Shown here one piece after another: positions 5,787-7,989 of a stretch of DNA of 7,989 nucleotides. A program made the translations under genes and the position numbers. This stretch comes from Bacillota bacterium (GTDB lineage Bacteria; Bacillota_A; Clostridia; Clostridiales; Clostridiaceae): contig JAJXYA010000258.1 in the NCBI GenBank assembly GCA_021780795.1, positions 1-7,989 of the forward strand. The letters are read 5' to 3'. Within the stretch, counting starts at the first letter, position 1. Every line of letters begins with the position of its first letter. The notes under the pieces were generated by a model. That model did no database searches. It saw only the letters and a list, made by a program, of their open reading frames with translations, and was not told the origin of the DNA.

Positions 5787-7712
5787 ATGATAGTTTTAAG
5801 TTGCAAGGATATTCACAAAAGTTATGGTATAGATGTTATTTTAGACAAAATAACTTTTAGTATAAATGAAGGTGAAAAAATCGGTTTTATTGGAGCTAAT
5901 GGAGCAGGTAAATCTACACTCTTTAAAATACTCACATCACAACTCGATTATGATAATGGTGAGCTATTTATAGATAAAAACAAAAAAATTGGTTATCTAT
6001 CTCAAAATCTAGCATTAAATTCTAATAGTACTATATACGAAGAAACACTTTTAGTATTTGATAACCTATTAGCCCTAGAAAAAAGCCTTAAAGATTTGGA
6101 AACAAAAATGAATGAACCTTATGATGCTTCCAAAGAAGATTATCATAATAGAATAATAAAAGAATATACATTAACCTCTGAACTTTACAATAACAGAGGA
6201 GGATACACATATAAAGCTGAAATTAGTAGAATTCTCAAAGGTCTTGGCTTTATGGAAGAAGATTATAATAAACCTATTAGCATATTAAGTGGGGGACAAA
6301 AAACTAGAGTTGCACTATGCAAATTATTACTTAAAAATCCTGATATACTTTTATTAGACGAACCTACTAATCATCTAGACTTAGATGCTATAGAATGGCT
6401 AGAAGATTATTTAAAATCCTATAAAGGGACTATGTTTATAATCTCCCATGATAGATTCTTTTTAGATGCTATTACCAATAAAACTTTTGAACTTCTTAAT
6501 GGTCATGTAGATTGTTATAATGGAAACTATACAAATTTCATTGACTTAAAGAAAAAAAGTTATGAAGTTCAATTAAAAGCATTCAATTTGCAACAGGCTG
6601 AAATTAAAAGACAAGAAGAAATTATAACTAAATATAAATCCTTTAATAGGGAGAAAAGTGTAAGAGCTGCTGAAAGCAGACAAAAGTCTTTGGACAAAAT
6701 GGAGCGAATTGATTCTCCTGATAAGGATCCTAGAGCAACTAAGATTAAATTTGAAACAGAAATTAAAAGTGGGAATGACGTTCTTCACGCAGAAAATTTA
6801 TCAAAGCGATTTGGAGACAATCTTTTGTTCGAAAATTTAAACTTAGATATAAAAAGATCTGAAAAAATTGCTCTTATCGGTGAAAATGGACGAGGTAAAA
6901 CCACTCTTTTTAGGATTATAATGGATAAAATTCCAAGTGATACAGGTATAAAAATATTAGGTAAAAATATTTTTGTAGGATATTATGACCAAGAACAATC
7001 AAATTTAAATCCTGAAAAAACTATAATAGATGAGGTTTGGGATGAATTTCCTAAACTTACCACCACAGAGTTACGTACCGCATTGGCTGCATTTTTATTC
7101 ATAGGAGAAGATGTATTTAAAAAAATATCCACATTGAGCGGTGGTGAAAGATGTAGGATTAATCTACTAAAAATCATGCTATCCAAATCCAACTTTTTAT
7201 TATTGGATGAACCAACAAATCACTTAGATATTATGTCTCGTGAAGCTTTAGAAGATTCAATACTAGGATATGACGGTACCGTTATTGTAATATCTCACGA
7301 TAGATATTTTTTAAACAAAGTAATTACTAAAATACTTGAATTAAACCAAGATGGCCTTAAAGAGTATTTAGGTAATTATAATTATTATGTAGAAAAAAAG
7401 AAAAACCCTTTAAGGTTTCAAATAGAAGAAGAGCAAGCTGGCATGTCAAAAACTCAAATTAATCTTGATAAAAAGAAGAAAAGAGATCAAGAAAAATTAG
7501 AAAAACAAAAGAAAATAGAGTTAAAAGCTGTAGAAGATAAAATTTCTTCTAAGGAACAAGAATTAGAAAAATTGCATAATGACCTTTGCCTAGAAGAGAT
7601 TTATTCTAATCCTACTCGAAGTGGAGACGTAAACAAGCAAATATCAAGTGTTGAAAAAGAACTTGAAAATCTTTACGCAACTTGGGAAGACTTTATAGCG
7701 GAAATAGACTAA
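5787..7712 (+). CDS. ABC-F family ATPase (ribosome-associated, YdiF/Uup-like)
   Basis: Soluble protein with two ABC ATPase domains and no membrane segment; ABC-F proteins bind the ribosomal E site and aid translation or protect against antibiotics. It has 641 residues from ATG 5787. Domain 1: Walker A GANGAGKST (36-44), signature LSGGQ (167-171), Walker B with DEPTNHLD (191-198), H-loop SHDR (220-223). The charged linker with the P-site tRNA-interaction motif region covers about 250-330. Domain 2: Walker A GENGRGKTT (365-373), LSGGE (450-454), DEPTNHLD (474-481), SHDR (503-506). A lysine- and glutamate-rich C-terminal extension (about 540-641) should form a coiled coil, as in Uup and YdiF. 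In Bacillus subtilis ydiF lies near rex, so the neighbourhood supports a YdiF-like housekeeping factor rather than an acquired resistance gene, though the sequence cannot exclude resistance. All ATPase motifs are intact, so it is not a transporter and not degenerate. Confidence 0.93.
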   Translation: MIVLSCKDIHKSYGIDVILDKITFSINEGEKIGFIGANGAGKSTLFKILTSQLDYDNGELFIDKNKKIGYLSQNLALNSNSTIYEETLLVFDNLLALEKSLKDLETKMNEPYDASKEDYHNRIIKEYTLTSELYNNRGGYTYKAEISRILKGLGFMEEDYNKPISILSGGQKTRVALCKLLLKNPDILLLDEPTNHLDLDAIEWLEDYLKSYKGTMFIISHDRFFLDAITNKTFELLNGHVDCYNGNYTNFIDLKKKSYEVQLKAFNLQQAEIKRQEEIITKYKSFNREKSVRAAESRQKSLDKMERIDSPDKDPRATKIKFETEIKSGNDVLHAENLSKRFGDNLLFENLNLDIKRSEKIALIGENGRGKTTLFRIIMDKIPSDTGIKILGKNIFVGYYDQEQSNLNPEKTIIDEVWDEFPKLTTTELRTALAAFLFIGEDVFKKISTLSGGERCRINLLKIMLSKSNFLLLDEPTNHLDIMSREALEDSILGYDGTVIVISHDRYFLNKVITKILELNQDGLKEYLGNYNYYVEKKKNPLRFQIEEEQAGMSKTQINLDKKKKRDQEKLEKQKKIELKAVEDKISSKEQELEKLHNDLCLEEIYSNPTRSGDVNKQISSVEKELENLYATWEDFIAEID

Positions 7713-7752
7713 AAAACATTCACTACTCAGTCATTGTAATATGTAACTGTTC

Positions 7753-7846
7753 AACTGCTATTTTAATCACATCTAAAGGTTCTGCATGTAGGTTGTCCTA
7801 ATAGAACAACCTACATGCAGAACCTTGATGATTATAGCTGTTTTTT
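7753..7846 (+). terminator. Long hairpin between convergent genes, probable ABC-F terminator
   Basis: A perfect 21-bp stem (7776-7796 with 7806-7826) closes a 9-nt loop. It continues outward imperfectly: AATCA plus TC (7765-7769, 7772-7773) pairs with 7827-7833, and AACTGCTAT (7753-7761) pairs with ATAGCTGTT (7834-7842) with one mismatch. On the plus strand the extended stem leads into TTTTTT (7841-7846), giving a terminator about 40 nt after the ABC-F stop. On the minus strand no comparable T-run follows, but the convergent gene ends inside the outer stem and may use it too. The size is unusual for a plain terminator, so it may be a repeated palindromic element. Confidence 0.7.
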
Positions 7847-7989
7847 CACATTATCAAAAGCTTTTTTCACTAAATCTAGCTGATTTTCTCCAGGATCATA
7901 GTTTGAAAATTTTACTTCGTTATATATATCAGTCATTTCGTCAAGATAGTTATCATCTTCAATATTTGCCTTGGTTGTATTTTTAATTG
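7832..7989 (-). CDS. C-terminal 51 residues of an unidentified protein (gene runs off right edge)
   Basis: A minus-strand frame is open from base 7987 to the TAA at 7834-7832, ending in LVKKAFDNVKKQL. The visible part is hydrophilic and acidic to mixed in charge (EDDNYLDEMTDIYNEV, then SNYDPGENQLDLVKKAF) with no membrane segment; the last 15 or so residues look helical. Codon use is AT-rich and similar to the neighbours. The other two frames of this strand have stops, and the gene ends right at a hairpin, which supports it being real. I do not recognise the family. It converges on the ABC-F gene and is probably not functionally linked to it. Confidence 0.6.
   Translation of the reverse strand, partial: IKNTTKANIEDDNYLDEMTDIYNEVKFSNYDPGENQLDLVKKAFDNVKKQL

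Noticed and set aside
6573..7192. Minus-strand frames inside the ABC-F gene (6573-6788 and 6983-7192)
   Set aside because: They are antisense to intact ABC ATPase motifs and have no supporting SD or family resemblance.

Overview
The window is AT-rich and reads as chromosomal DNA of a butyrate-forming Clostridium (sensu stricto) or close relative. The evidence is the order rex, crt, bcd, etfB, etfA, hbd on the minus strand, strong Shine-Dalgarno (SD) sequences, frequent GTG starts, and close protein resemblance (from memory) to the butyryl-CoA synthesis (bcs) operon proteins of C. acetobutylicum. The species cannot be fixed from the sequence.

Layout, right to left on the minus strand. An ABC-F ATPase gene (5787-7712, plus strand) and rex (4822-5460, minus strand) diverge from a gene-free stretch of about 325 bp. 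rex is followed by a small hairpin and then a 20-bp perfect-stem terminator (4736-4781). Immediately beyond it lies a near-consensus promoter (TTGAAA, 17 nt, TATAAT) for crt. An 18-bp site with the architecture of a Rex operator (4639-4656) lies between that promoter and the crt start. Then follow crt (3819-4598), bcd (2635-3774), etfB (1839-2621), etfA (809-1819) and the first 235 codons of hbd (1-705), which runs off the left edge. At the right edge the last 51 codons of an unidentified minus-strand gene converge on the ABC-F gene, with a long hairpin between them.

How the genes work together. Hbd reduces acetoacetyl-CoA to 3-hydroxybutyryl-CoA and Crt dehydrates it to crotonyl-CoA. Bcd with EtfB/EtfA reduces that to butyryl-CoA, with electron bifurcation to ferredoxin, consuming NADH. 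Rex senses the NADH/NAD+ ratio and is known in clostridia to repress this pathway when NADH is low. The operator upstream of crt is the sequence counterpart of that control. A weaker Rex-like site sits just upstream of rex and may mean autoregulation.

I see no mobile element, CRISPR array, defence locus or unknown multigene system here; this is core metabolism. The points most worth a second look are regulatory: the placement of both Rex-like sites downstream of their promoters, the inverted repeat and possible promoter between etfA and hbd, and the long hairpin that reaches into the end of the right-edge gene. Three gene starts (crt, etfB, rex) are best called at GTG, and the crt and ABC-F starts are internal to the longest reading frame.
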